From Microlunatus elymi (GTDB lineage Bacteria > Actinomycetota > Actinomycetes > Propionibacteriales > Propionibacteriaceae), in contig NZ_CP041692.1 of NCBI RefSeq assembly GCF_007362775.1, positions 3,534,001-3,598,000 on the forward strand: a DNA stretch of 64,000 nucleotides, in the 5' to 3' direction. The translations under genes were made by a program, and so were the position numbers. The notes below the pieces were generated by a model. That model saw only the letters and a program-made list of their open reading frames with translations. It was not told the DNA's origin and did no database searches. Of the stretch, positions 1 through 8,449 are shown piece after piece; positions within the stretch are counted from its first letter, which is position 1; each line of letters begins with the position of its first letter.

Positions 1-28
1 CGGGGTAGAGCAGCCCGATGGTGATCAT
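1..28 (-). CDS. Start of a further gene of the left catabolic operon (partial)
   Basis: Only nine codons are inside the window (MITIGLLYP). The ATG overlaps the TGA of the upstream M20 gene in an ATGA arrangement, which is the coupling used elsewhere in this operon. An N-terminus reading IGLLYP resembles the first strand of Asp/Glu racemase and arylmalonate decarboxylase-like proteins, but nine residues cannot settle identity. The gene continues beyond the left edge. Confidence 0.4.
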
Positions 29-1269
29 GAAATGCCCAACGTACGTTGGATGATCAGCGCGTAGCCGCGCGCCGCGGTCAACAGGTCCCGGATCGGCACC
101 GACTCGTCGGCCTGATGCGCCTGTTCGGTCACCGACCCGGGCCCGAACACCACCACGTCCAATCCGGCGTCGCGGGCCAGGAAGCCGCCGTCGCAGGCAG
201 CCGACCAACCGCCGGGCGGCAGCTCGGGCGCTCCGGCAGCGATGCAGGAATCATGAACCACGGTTGCGATCGTGCTGTCGTTCGCCGTCTCGAACCCGGG
301 CATGTCCAAGATCAACTCCGTCTCGATCCGCAGATCGTCGGGCAGGTCCAGGCGGCCGATTCGGCGGCGAAGTTGATCAAGAACCATCGGCCCGGTCTCC
401 GTCGGCAGCAGCCGCCGATCGGCGATCAGCCGGCACTCTGCCGGCACGATCGACGGCCCGGTGCCGCCACTGATCGTCCCCACACTGACCGTGGCCGGAC
501 CGGTCAGCGGATGACCGCTGCCGGCCAACTCTGCATGCCAGCAACGAAGATCGTCGATGATTTCGGCCGCACCGTAGATCGCGTTGGTTCCTTCGTCAGG
601 AGAGCCGGCGTGGGCGGCCCGACCGGTGATCTTGATCTCCAGGTACGCGTCGCCACGGGCAGCGATCACGGTCTGCAGCCCGGTCGGCTCGCCGACCACG
701 CAGCCGGCGAAGCCTCGGCCATGGCCGCTCGTGAGGTAGTGGCGCACCCCCAGCGCGGCATCCTCCTCGTCGATGGTGACCGCCAGCTCCACGGGTCCTC
801 GTAGCGGCACCCCGGCCCGGCGCATCGCACCCAGCGCGACCAGCATCGCGGCCAAGCCGCCTTTCATGTCGGCCGAGCCGCGCCCGTACAGGCGTCCGTC
901 GCGAACGAGGCCACGATGAGGATGCATCGACCAGCCGTCACCGGCCGGAACCACATCGGAATGCCCCAGGAACAGCAATCCTGGACCGTCACCGCCGGCG
1001 AGCCGGGCCCGCAGGTTGGGCCGGCCCGGCCGGACCGGGTCGATCTCGTGATCGAGTCCCCGCTGGTCGCAGGCCCGGGCCAGCACCTCGACGGTTGCCT
1101 GTTCCTGGCCGGGCGGATTCTCCCCCGGAGCCACCACCAGAGCGGCCGCCAGCGACGTGATCTCCTCGGTGCCGATCAAGTCCAGTACTGCGGCCTCCGC
1201 CGCCGTTGCGGCACTCGGCGGCGCGAGGCCCAACGGGCTCACCTCAGGCCCGAGGTGCCGCTCAGGCAT
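25..1269 (-). CDS. M20 family metallopeptidase / deacylase (ArgE/DapE/CPG2-like)
   Basis: A predicted cytosolic zinc hydrolase that removes an acyl or amino-acid group from an N-substituted amino acid. The sequence shows the M20 signatures in order: a metal-binding GHSDVVPAGDGW with His near residue 103, the bridging Asp in GRGSADMKGG near residue 134, the general-base pair in TIDEEDA near residues 168-169, and the dimerisation-domain text GRAAHAGSPDEG. The length (414 aa) is normal for the family. I chose the ATG at 1269, which overlaps the end of the aminotransferase gene by 8 bases; a start 26 codons upstream would lie wholly inside that gene. The exact substrate cannot be read from sequence. 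By position it acts after the M24 hydrolase, like the deacetylase step of ectoine breakdown. Confidence 0.88.
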   Translation of the reverse strand: MPERHLGPEVSPLGLAPPSAATAAEAAVLDLIGTEEITSLAAALVVAPGENPPGQEQATVEVLARACDQRGLDHEIDPVRPGRPNLRARLAGGDGPGLLFLGHSDVVPAGDGWSMHPHRGLVRDGRLYGRGSADMKGGLAAMLVALGAMRRAGVPLRGPVELAVTIDEEDAALGVRHYLTSGHGRGFAGCVVGEPTGLQTVIAARGDAYLEIKITGRAAHAGSPDEGTNAIYGAAEIIDDLRCWHAELAGSGHPLTGPATVSVGTISGGTGPSIVPAECRLIADRRLLPTETGPMVLDQLRRRIGRLDLPDDLRIETELILDMPGFETANDSTIATVVHDSCIAAGAPELPPGGWSAACDGGFLARDAGLDVVVFGPGSVTEQAHQADESVPIRDLLTAARGYALIIQRTLGIS

Positions 1270-2434
1270 CGAGCGCTCGACGCAGCCTGGCCACGCCCTC
1301 GACGATCCGGTCCGGCGGCGTCGAGGCGAAACACAACCGCAGCGCATCCGGGTAGCGGCCGGTCGGCGAGAACGCAGGACCGGGGATGTACGCGACGCCC
1401 TCGGCCAACGCAGCGGCGAACAGCCGCTGGGTGTCGACCCCGGGAATCGTTACCCACAAGAAGAATCCGCCGTCGGGATCGGTCCAGGTCGCCCGCGACC
1501 CGAATTGGTCGGCCAATGCCGTCTGCATGGCCGTCCTGCGTTCGCGATAACGTTCCCGCTGCGTGCGCAGATGTTGATCAAGACCACCTTCGGCCAGGAA
1601 GGCGGCCACCAGCCGCTGTCCCGGCAGATTGGTGCAGGTGTCCATCGCCTGTTTGGCGTTGATGATCAACTGCTGATGCTGCGGAGCGGTGTCCACCCAA
1701 CCCACCCGCAGCCCGGGAGCGATGATCTTGGAGAAGGTGCGCACCGCGAACACCAGCGGATCACCGTCGGACAGGGATCGCAGCGAACCGATGTCGTCAC
1801 CGCCGAACCGGAGCAGACCGTACGGATCGTCGTCGATGATCATCGAACCCCAACGGCGGGCCAACTCGATCAACCGCTGCCGGCGTTCCAGGCTCAGTGT
1901 GGTGCCGGAAGGATTCTGAAAGCTGGGGATGACGTAGATCGCCTTCGGCGCTCGACCGGCCCGGTCGACGACCTCGATCAACTCGTCGATGATCATGCCG
2001 TCGGCATCGACTCCGACCTCGGCCAGCTCGGCGCCGTAGGACAGTGCGGTCGCGCTGCCGTTGGTGTAGGTCGGCGACTCCACGATCACCAGGTCACCCG
2101 GATCGATGAACAGCTTGCCGAAGATGTCCAGGCCCTGCATGCCGCCGGCGGTGATGGTCAGCCGTTCGGGGACGGTCCGATCCGAGGTGCCGTCCAGCAT
2201 CTCCAACAGCGCATCGCGCAGTCCCGGATCACCTTCGGTGGCGGCATAGTCGAAAGCCTCAGCACCCAGCACCTTGGCCGCCAGCGGTTCGAAATCCGGG
2301 ATCGCCTCGGCAGCGGGGCTGCCCATCGCGAACCGGACGATGTCGTGGGATTGCTTCTGCAGCAGCGAGGTCGATGAGTCGATCACCGACCCCAGCAGTT
2401 GGGTTGCCCTCTTTGCCAGCAGGGATTTGCTCAT
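1262..2434 (-). CDS. PLP-dependent class I/II aminotransferase (MocR/2-aminoadipate type, no DNA-binding domain)
   Basis: A 390-aa fold-type I aminotransferase. Visible landmarks are the NPSG motif near residue 174, the DDPYG motif near 202 (Asp/Tyr contacting the pyridine ring), and the Schiff-base lysine in RTFSKIIAPGLRVGW at about residue 236. It lacks the N-terminal winged-helix of MocR regulators, so an enzyme is more likely than a regulator. It starts 4 bases after the M24 gene and overlaps the M20 gene by 8, so the three are co-transcribed. In the proposed pathway it would transfer the amino group of a freed diamino or amino acid, but donor and acceptor are unknown. Confidence 0.88.
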   Translation of the reverse strand: MSKSLLAKRATQLLGSVIDSSTSLLQKQSHDIVRFAMGSPAAEAIPDFEPLAAKVLGAEAFDYAATEGDPGLRDALLEMLDGTSDRTVPERLTITAGGMQGLDIFGKLFIDPGDLVIVESPTYTNGSATALSYGAELAEVGVDADGMIIDELIEVVDRAGRAPKAIYVIPSFQNPSGTTLSLERRQRLIELARRWGSMIIDDDPYGLLRFGGDDIGSLRSLSDGDPLVFAVRTFSKIIAPGLRVGWVDTAPQHQQLIINAKQAMDTCTNLPGQRLVAAFLAEGGLDQHLRTQRERYRERRTAMQTALADQFGSRATWTDPDGGFFLWVTIPGVDTQRLFAAALAEGVAYIPGPAFSPTGRYPDALRLCFASTPPDRIVEGVARLRRALDA

Positions 2435-2438
2435 CTCC

Positions 2439-3623
2439 TCACCGTCCTTTCACTCGCAACACTTGATCAACGTCGGTGAGTCGCTCGGCGCCGGCATCGG
2501 TGACCAAGATCGACTCGCTCAGCTCGTACCCCCAACCGTCGGCCCACATCCCGGCGATCACGTGGAACGCCATCTTGGACCGCAGCTGGGTCTGATCACC
2601 GGTCCGCAGGCTGATCGTTCGCTCGCCCCAGTCCGGCGGGTAGCCGATGCCGATCGAGTAACCCAGCCGCGATTCCTTGATCAACTGGTGCCGGGCCAGC
2701 ACCGCGTCGAAGGCGGCATGCACCTCGTCCGCTGTCACCCCGGGCTTGATCAATTCCAGCACGGCGGCCATCCCGTCGCCGACGACGCCGGCCACCAGGG
2801 ACAGTCGCCGCGGCGGACGGCCGAGCATCACCGTTCGGGCCAGCGGTGCGTGATAACGCCGGGAGACGCCGGTCAACTCGATCGTGGTTACCTCGCCGCC
2901 GACGAACCGATCACCGGTCCAGGTCAGGTGCGGTACGCCGGCCCCGGCACCGGTCGGCAGCAACGGCACGATCGCCGGATAGTCACCACCCTGATCATCG
3001 ACACCGGCGATCTGGGCCGAGGAGATCGCTGCCACCGCGTCGCACTGCCGGACTCCCGGCTCGATCACGTCCAGTGCGGTGGCCATCGCAACCGAACAGA
3101 TCCGGCCGGCGCGACGCAGTTGATCTTGCTCGTAGTCGGACTTGATCACCCGCACCCAGTTGATCAACTCCGCGCTGTCGATCAGCCGGTCCGCGCCGCA
3201 CAGCTCGGCCAGCGCGAGGTAACCCCGTACCGAGAAGAAGTGCGCGTCCGCCTCGACGGCGATCTGGCCGTCGTCGGGCAACAGCCCGATCTCCTTGGCT
3301 CGTTGGCAGATCCATTGATAGGGATGCCGATCAGGTCGGTGCACCAGCTCCTCCGGATAGCCGTGTACGCGTTCGGGACCAAGATCAGCCCCGAAGCGCG
3401 CGCCGGCCGCATCCATGGTGCGGGCGAAGAAGTGCGGATCACCCACAGCGGGCACGATGAGGCATTGCGGCGTGTAGAAACTCCATGCGTCATAGCCGAC
3501 CAGGTAATAGATGTTGGCCGGATCGGCGACCACCAGCGCGGCCAGCGACCGGGTCGCCATCGCCGCCTGCACTCGCTGCACGCGGTCGCGATACTCGGCC
3601 ACCGACGGCATCGCCGCAGTCAT
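2439..3623 (-). CDS. M24-fold hydrolase of the DoeA/EutD (ectoine hydrolase-like) type
   Basis: A pita-bread-fold protein of 394 aa (creatinase N-domain, then M24 domain). The N-domain text NIYYLVGYDAWSFYTPQ is characteristic of the ectoine-hydrolase/creatinase branch. In the M24 domain the usual metal-binding Asp is replaced (IELTGVSRRYHAPLARTV), and the C-terminal block GMWADGWGYELSES also follows the DoeA branch, so a metal-independent C-N ring hydrolase is more likely than an aminopeptidase. The start codon overlaps the stop of the racemase-like gene (ATGA). Known DoeA opens ectoine. EutB/EutC and DoeD are not seen here, so ectoine itself is only one possibility; a related cyclic amidine or hydantoin-like compound would fit as well. 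Confidence 0.75.
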   Translation of the reverse strand: MTAAMPSVAEYRDRVQRVQAAMATRSLAALVVADPANIYYLVGYDAWSFYTPQCLIVPAVGDPHFFARTMDAAGARFGADLGPERVHGYPEELVHRPDRHPYQWICQRAKEIGLLPDDGQIAVEADAHFFSVRGYLALAELCGADRLIDSAELINWVRVIKSDYEQDQLRRAGRICSVAMATALDVIEPGVRQCDAVAAISSAQIAGVDDQGGDYPAIVPLLPTGAGAGVPHLTWTGDRFVGGEVTTIELTGVSRRYHAPLARTVMLGRPPRRLSLVAGVVGDGMAAVLELIKPGVTADEVHAAFDAVLARHQLIKESRLGYSIGIGYPPDWGERTISLRTGDQTQLRSKMAFHVIAGMWADGWGYELSESILVTDAGAERLTDVDQVLRVKGR

Positions 3624-4354
3624 CGGGCGGCCCCGATGGGCGTCCGCAGCAGCCGCTGTCCCGGGCCGATCGCCGGTGCGCCGACCAGTCTCAGCAGGGC
3701 CCAGACGGTGGCCTGATTGGAGCTGATCACCGGCTTGCCGATGGTGGCCTCCACCTCGGCGATCAGGTCATAGGTGGCCAGGTTCGTGCAGCAGACGACG
3801 ATGCCGTCGGCGTCGGGGCTGTCGGCGGACAGCAGCAACTCCCGGGTCACCGGATAGCCGACGTGCCAGATGTCATGGCGCAGATCGAGGTTGCGCGAAC
3901 CGGCGACCGCGATGCCGACCTCGTCCAGATAGCGCTCGAAGGCGATCGAGATGTCCAACCGGTACGGGTTGGCGACCGCGACGCGGCGCAGTCCCAGCTC
4001 GCGGATGGCCGTGACCAGCGCACCGCTGGTGGTGATCGACGGTCGGCCGGTCGTCGTGGTGATCGCGTCGACGATCGCATGCTCGCCCGCGACACCGTTG
4101 ATGAAGCTGCCGGACGTGCAGCCGTACGCGTAGGCCAGCGGCTCCGCACTGACCAGATCGGTGGCGGTCCGGCCGATCATCTCCGGATCACTCAGATCAA
4201 TGACCAACTCGGTCGTCACCTCCAGCGGTGAATAGGGCGTCCTGGTGAACAGCAGGCTGACGTCGTCGGGGGCCCAGCGCCACAACTCCCGGTCCAGGGC
4301 CATGTCGTGCGGGACCACGATCCCCACGGCCAACCGGCTCCCCTCCACGTACAT
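3620..4354 (-). CDS. Asp/Glu racemase superfamily protein (EutA / maleate isomerase / arylmalonate decarboxylase-like)
   Basis: About 244 aa. It carries both cysteines expected for this superfamily: one in YAYGCTSGSF and one in VVCCTNLATYDL, each in a GCT/CTN loop. The end of the fold (GKPVISSNQATVWALLRLVG) matches maleate isomerase and EutA-type proteins. First gene of the left operon and translationally coupled to the M24 gene, as eutA accompanies eutD/doeA in known ectoine-utilisation loci. Start uncertain: ATG at 4354 gives the family-like MYVEGSRLAVGIVVPHDMALDREL; an in-frame TTG at 4390 would add 12 residues but begins inside the control region. No good Shine-Dalgarno sequence precedes either. 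Confidence 0.78.
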   Translation of the reverse strand: MYVEGSRLAVGIVVPHDMALDRELWRWAPDDVSLLFTRTPYSPLEVTTELVIDLSDPEMIGRTATDLVSAEPLAYAYGCTSGSFINGVAGEHAIVDAITTTTGRPSITTSGALVTAIRELGLRRVAVANPYRLDISIAFERYLDEVGIAVAGSRNLDLRHDIWHVGYPVTRELLLSADSPDADGIVVCCTNLATYDLIAEVEATIGKPVISSNQATVWALLRLVGAPAIGPGQRLLRTPIGAAR

Positions 4355-4379
4355 GACCACAGTCTGCCCGCGACGGTAG

Positions 4380-4391
4380 ATTGTTGACAAT
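4380..4391. promoter_or_regulatory. Candidate operator ATTGT-TG-ACAAT between divergent operons
   Basis: A perfect 5+5 inverted repeat with a 2-base centre that overlaps the TTGACA -35 box of the right operon and lies at the head of the left operon. The layout TTGT-N2-ACAA is of the type bound by FadR/VanR-like GntR repressors. A repressor here could shut both operons. No GntR gene is in the window. Confidence 0.45.
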
Positions 4392-4413
4392 GTTCCGTCC
4401 GGATTTCTAGGGT
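4384..4413 (+). promoter_or_regulatory. Promoter TTGACA-18-TAGGGT of the right catabolic operon (leaderless)
   Basis: Consensus -35 TTGACA at 4384-4389, an 18-base spacer and -10 TAGGGT at 4408-4413. The GTG start of the dehydrogenase begins 7 bases after the -10 box, so the transcript should start on or next to the start codon. Confidence 0.65.
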
Positions 4414-4419
4414 CTACAT

Positions 4420-5427
4420 GTGTCCACCCCGTCGCCGCCGCCGCAGATCGCCGTACTCTGCCGCGATGATCAAGATCGGCCGCCGGGCCTGGAGTCGCTG
4501 GCCGGTCGAGTGACGTTCCGCTTCACCGACGCGGACGGACTGCCGGACGCCATCGCCGGAGCGGACGGACTCTTCGTCTGGGACTTCTTCTCCCCCGCCG
4601 TCCGGGCCGCCTGGCCCCGAGCGAACCGGCTGCGCTGGTTGCATGTCGCGGCCGCGGGCGTGGACGCGGTGCTGTTCGACGAGTTGATCAACTCCGACGT
4701 GGTGGTGACCAACGCCCGCGGCGTCTTCGACCAGCCGATCGCGGAATACGTGCTGGCGATGATCTTGGCCGAGACCAAGCAACTGCACCGGACCAGACAA
4801 CTGCAGCGCGAGCACCGCTGGCAGCATCGCGAGACCCGCTCGCTGGCGGGACAGCACGCCTTGATCGTGGGCACCGGCGGGATCGGCCGGGCCACCGCGC
4901 GACTGCTCACCGCGGCCGGTCTGCGGGTCACCGGCGCAGGCCGGGTGGCCGTCGACGAGGATCCGGATTTCGCCACTGTGGTGGAGAGTTCGGCCCTGGA
5001 GCGCAACGTCGGCGAGGTGGATCACTTGATCATGGTCGCGCCGTTGACACAAGCCACCACCGGCTTGATCAACGCACGGGTGCTCGCCGCGATGAAGCCC
5101 GGTTCGCATCTGATCAACGTCGGCCGCGGACCGTCGGTGGACGAGGACGCGTTGGCCGCGGCATTACGGACCGGCCCGATCGGCGCCGCCTCGCTGGACG
5201 TCTTCTGCTCCGAGCCGCTGCCCGATGATCATCCGTTCTGGGAGCTGCCCAACGCGTTTGTCAGTCCGCACATGTCCGGCGACACAGACGGCTGGCTGTG
5301 TCGGCTCGCCGGCCAGTTCGTCGACACCGCCGAGCGCTGGCTGGACGGCCGGGAGTTGATCAACATCGTGGACAAGCGGCGCGGCTACTCGGCCGGCGGG
5401 TCGGCCCGTCGGGAGCCGCGGCGATGA
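4420..5427 (+). CDS. D-2-hydroxyacid dehydrogenase, NAD(P)-dependent
   Basis: A 335-aa member of the D-isomer-specific 2-hydroxyacid dehydrogenase family. It shows the Rossmann glycine motif GTGGIGRATAR, the substrate-binding and catalytic Arg in NVGRGPSVDEDAL, the Glu in CSEPLPDDHPFWE, and the catalytic His in FVSPHMSGDTDG. It would interconvert a 2-oxo acid and a D-2-hydroxy acid in the cytosol. The GTG start is supported by the -10 box 6 bases upstream and the absence of a Shine-Dalgarno. Its stop overlaps the amidase start (ATGA). In this locus it could handle the 2-oxo acid produced by the divergently encoded aminotransferase; that link is inference. Confidence 0.88.
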   Translation: MSTPSPPPQIAVLCRDDQDRPPGLESLAGRVTFRFTDADGLPDAIAGADGLFVWDFFSPAVRAAWPRANRLRWLHVAAAGVDAVLFDELINSDVVVTNARGVFDQPIAEYVLAMILAETKQLHRTRQLQREHRWQHRETRSLAGQHALIVGTGGIGRATARLLTAAGLRVTGAGRVAVDEDPDFATVVESSALERNVGEVDHLIMVAPLTQATTGLINARVLAAMKPGSHLINVGRGPSVDEDALAAALRTGPIGAASLDVFCSEPLPDDHPFWELPNAFVSPHMSGDTDGWLCRLAGQFVDTAERWLDGRELINIVDKRRGYSAGGSARREPRR

Positions 5428-6836
5428 CCGAACTCTCCATGATCACCGCAACCGAGCTGGTCGCCGGTTACCGCGGCGGGCAACTGTCGCCGGTCGAGGC
5501 CACCGACGCGGCGTTGACGGCGATCGAACGCTTTCAACCGGCCGTGAACGCCTTCGTGCTGGTTGATCCGGACGGTGCTCGCACCGCGGCGCGAGCGTCG
5601 GAACGCCGTTGGCACAGCGGCCGCCCGCTCGGCCCGCTGGACGGCGTACCGATGTCGATCAAGGACATCTTCTTGACCCGCGGCTGGCCCACACTCCGCG
5701 GCAGTCGGTTGCTGGACGCGTCCGGGCCGTGGGACGAGGATGCGCCGGCGGTCGCTCGGCTGCGGGAGTCCGGTGCGGTCTTCCTCGGCAAGACCACCAC
5801 GCCGGAGTTCGCTTGGAAGGGCGTCACCGATTCGGCCCGCTACGGCGCCACCGGCAACCCGTGGGACGCGAGGCGGCACGCCGGCGGATCGAGCGGCGGT
5901 TCGGCCGCGGCCGTCGGCCTGGGGATGGGTACGGTGTCGATCGGCACCGACGGCGGCGGATCGGTGCGGATCCCGGCATCCTTCACCGGTACCACGGCGA
6001 TGAAGCCGACCTACGGTCTGATCCCGTTGTATCCGCCGAGTCCGTTCGGCACGCTGTCCCATGCCGGACCGATGACCCGAACGGTGGCCGACGCGGCCCT
6101 GCTGTTGGACGTGATCACGGGCTTCGACCCCCGGGACTGGTCGGCGATGCCGACACCCACCGATTCCTTCGCCGACAGTGAAATCGGGGCCCTGACCGAT
6201 CTACGGATCGGTTTCTCCGCCGACCTGGGCTACGTCCGCAATGATCTCGGGGTGGACGCGGCCGTGCGCGCGGCGGTGGCCGTGTTCGCCGAAGCGGGGG
6301 CCGAAATCACCGAGATCGATCCCGGCTTTCCCGACCCGAGCGAGGCCTTCCACGTGCTCTGGTTCTCCGCAGCGGCCAAGGTCCTGCAGGAGCACGAGCG
6401 AGAAGTTGATCTTGTCGATCCTGGTCTGCGCGCCATCGCCGAGCAGGGTGCCGAACTGACCGCTTCCGACTATCTCGACGCCACGGCGACCCGGATGGGG
6501 TTGGGCGTCACGATGGGCCGGTTCCACACCGACCACGACCTGTTGATCACGCCGACAATGCCGATCACGACATTTCCGATCGGCCGGCAGGCACCGGAGG
6601 GTTGGCCGTCGCAGCTGTGGACCAGCTGGACTCCGTACACCCTTCCGTTCAATCTGACGCAGCAGCCCGCGCTCAGTGTCCCGTGCGGATTTGCCGACGG
6701 ACTGCCGGTCGGACTTCAGATCGTCGGACGTCGGCACGCCGACCGAACGGTGCTCCGCGCCGGCCGGATCTACCAGCAGCGAACCGATTGGCACCGACAG
6801 CCACCGAAGTTGATCACCGATGAAGGGACGAGTTGA
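5424..6836 (+). CDS. Amidase signature family protein
   Basis: A 470-aa amidase with the full Ser-cisSer-Lys triad context: Lys in VPMSIKDIFLTRG, and the glycine/serine stretch GGSSGGSAAAVGLG followed by IGTDGGGSVRIPASF with the nucleophile serine. The family cleaves amides to acid and ammonia. The ATG overlaps the dehydrogenase stop by 4 bases; the longer open frame upstream is only the shadow of that gene. Substrate unknown. The downstream DUF3830 gene starts 2 bases after its stop, so the three genes form one operon. GatA is unlikely because there are no gatB/gatC neighbours. Confidence 0.88.
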   Translation: MTELSMITATELVAGYRGGQLSPVEATDAALTAIERFQPAVNAFVLVDPDGARTAARASERRWHSGRPLGPLDGVPMSIKDIFLTRGWPTLRGSRLLDASGPWDEDAPAVARLRESGAVFLGKTTTPEFAWKGVTDSARYGATGNPWDARRHAGGSSGGSAAAVGLGMGTVSIGTDGGGSVRIPASFTGTTAMKPTYGLIPLYPPSPFGTLSHAGPMTRTVADAALLLDVITGFDPRDWSAMPTPTDSFADSEIGALTDLRIGFSADLGYVRNDLGVDAAVRAAVAVFAEAGAEITEIDPGFPDPSEAFHVLWFSAAAKVLQEHEREVDLVDPGLRAIAEQGAELTASDYLDATATRMGLGVTMGRFHTDHDLLITPTMPITTFPIGRQAPEGWPSQLWTSWTPYTLPFNLTQQPALSVPCGFADGLPVGLQIVGRRHADRTVLRAGRIYQQRTDWHRQPPKLITDEGTS

Positions 6837-6838
6837 TC

Positions 6839-7369
6839 ATGCCGCGTTACCTGCGTGTCAGCCTGGAGTCTCGCGGCGTGAGCTGCCGCGCCAAGTTGCT
6901 CGACGATGAGGCACCGCGCACCGCCCATGCGGTCTGGCAGGCCCTGCCGCTGTCCGGGCAGGTGTTTCACGGCAAGTACGCCCGCAACGAGATCTACAAC
7001 CTGGTCCCGGCCTTCGCCGAAACCGAACCGGGCAAGGAGAACACCACCGTCACGCCGATCCCCGGTGACCTCTGCTATTTCGCCTTCGACGGGAATGATC
7101 TTGCCACCCCGTCGCACGGCTACGGTCAGGGCGAGGGACCCGTGCCGCCGGCGCCCGGCTCCGGAGAAGATCTGCAGCTGCAGCACATCATCGATCTGGC
7201 GGTCTTCTACGGCCGCAACAACCTGCTGCTGAACGGTGATCAGGGCTGGGTACCGGGCAACGTGTACGGGACGATCGTGCAGGGACTGGAGGAATTCGCC
7301 ATGGCCTGCAACGACATCTGGATGTCCGGGGCCCGCGGCGAGACGTTGACCTATGCCCGCGACGAATAG
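6839..7369 (+). CDS. DUF3830 family protein (cyclophilin-like fold)
   Basis: A 176-aa protein matching DUF3830 in overall text (N-terminal RYLRVSLESRGVSCRAKLL, HGKYARNEIYNLVP, GDLCYFAFDG). The family has a cyclophilin-like beta-barrel and no established activity. It is typically encoded next to amidases, racemases or hydantoin-type hydrolases, as here. ATG at 6839 is preceded by an AAGGGA Shine-Dalgarno inside the end of the amidase gene. A TTG two codons earlier is less likely. Confidence 0.8.
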   Translation: MPRYLRVSLESRGVSCRAKLLDDEAPRTAHAVWQALPLSGQVFHGKYARNEIYNLVPAFAETEPGKENTTVTPIPGDLCYFAFDGNDLATPSHGYGQGEGPVPPAPGSGEDLQLQHIIDLAVFYGRNNLLLNGDQGWVPGNVYGTIVQGLEEFAMACNDIWMSGARGETLTYARDE

Positions 7370-7431
7370 TGGTACCGACCCAGTCGCCGTCGAATGGGTG
7401 AGAAACGGCGTCCTGGAACGGATTCAGTGAC

Positions 7432-7437
7432 TAATGT
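7432..7437 (+). promoter_or_regulatory. -10 box TAATGT, leaderless start of the LacI-type gene
   Basis: TAATGT lies 6 bases before the GTG start and there is no Shine-Dalgarno. An imperfect inverted repeat (TGGAACGGATTCA) just upstream could be an autoregulatory site; that is weak. Confidence 0.4.
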
Positions 7438-7443
7438 TCTCGG

Positions 7444-8445
7444 GTGACCTCCAGCGACGCAATCAGACGGCCGACGATGAAGATGGTCGCCGAGCGCTGC
7501 GGTGTCTCGGTGGCCACGGTGTCGTTCGTGTTGTCCGGCCGACGCAGCGGGCAGGTCGCGGCATCGGCTGCGACGGCCGAGCGGATCCGTACGGTCGCCG
7601 CGGAATTGGGTTATCGGCCCAACCATGCAGCGCGAGCCATCCGGACCGGGCGCTCGGGGCTGGTGTTGCTGTCGCTGACCCAACTGTCCGACCCGTGGTG
7701 CCAGTCGGTCAGTCACGCCGTCAACGAGGCCTCGGCCGATCGGCACCTGCAACCGTTGATCCTGGCCGACGGCGACTGGGGCGAGGTGCTGGACACGCAG
7801 CCGGTGGATGCCGCCTTCCTGGACGCCGGCACCGGTGCCGATCTTGATCGGATTCGCGGCCTGGTGCGCCGCGGGCTGCGCCTGATCGTCTTTTCCGATG
7901 ATCTTGAACCGGACGGGTTCGACGTGATCAGAAGTCCGCAGCAGCCGGGCTGTGGGCTGGCCATGGAGCACCTGCTCGCCGATCACGTCAGGATCGGCTG
8001 TCTGACCGGATCCGATCCGAGTCGGCCCGGTTGGCACCGCGAGGATGCCTACTTCGCTGCCCTGCAAGAGGCAGGGATCAAGCCGGAATCCGATCATTTG
8101 CAGCGATACACCCACGATCTTGCCGGCGTGTACGACGCCGCGTTACGCCTGCTGGATCGGGCCGATCCGCCGACCGCCGTGTTCGCATCCTCCGACTTCG
8201 CGGCGATCACGGTGATCAACGTCGCACTGCGGCTGGGCATGTCGGTGCCCGATGATCTTGCCGTGGTCGGGGTGGGCAACACCGAGGAAGGCACCCAACT
8301 GCATCCCTCGTTGACCTCCGTCGGCCCGACCGAGTTCTTCTCCACTCTCGCCGACTTGATCATCCAGCTGGCGGAGCGTCCCGACGATCATCAGCCCACC
8401 CGACACGACTTTCCCTGGCAGTTGCATCGGCGCGAGTCCAGCTGA
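7444..8445 (+). CDS. LacI family transcriptional regulator
   Basis: A 333-aa repressor. The N-terminal helix-turn-helix MKMVAERCGVSVATVSFVLSGR and hinge GYRPNHAARAIRTGRSGLV are typical LacI, followed by a periplasmic-binding-like sensor domain ending in SVGPTEFFSTLADLI. The GTG start gives 12 residues before the usual MKMVAERCG opening; an internal ATG is possible. It sits 74 bases after the DUF3830 gene with its own -10 box, so it may control the catabolic operon or an unseen target. The effector cannot be deduced. Confidence 0.88.
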   Translation: MTSSDAIRRPTMKMVAERCGVSVATVSFVLSGRRSGQVAASAATAERIRTVAAELGYRPNHAARAIRTGRSGLVLLSLTQLSDPWCQSVSHAVNEASADRHLQPLILADGDWGEVLDTQPVDAAFLDAGTGADLDRIRGLVRRGLRLIVFSDDLEPDGFDVIRSPQQPGCGLAMEHLLADHVRIGCLTGSDPSRPGWHREDAYFAALQEAGIKPESDHLQRYTHDLAGVYDAALRLLDRADPPTAVFASSDFAAITVINVALRLGMSVPDDLAVVGVGNTEEGTQLHPSLTSVGPTEFFSTLADLIIQLAERPDDHQPTRHDFPWQLHRRESS

Positions 8446-8449
8446 CCGA

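Noticed and set aside
25-1269. Plus-strand open frames over the M20 gene
   Set aside because: Shadows of the minus-strand gene with clear catalytic motifs.
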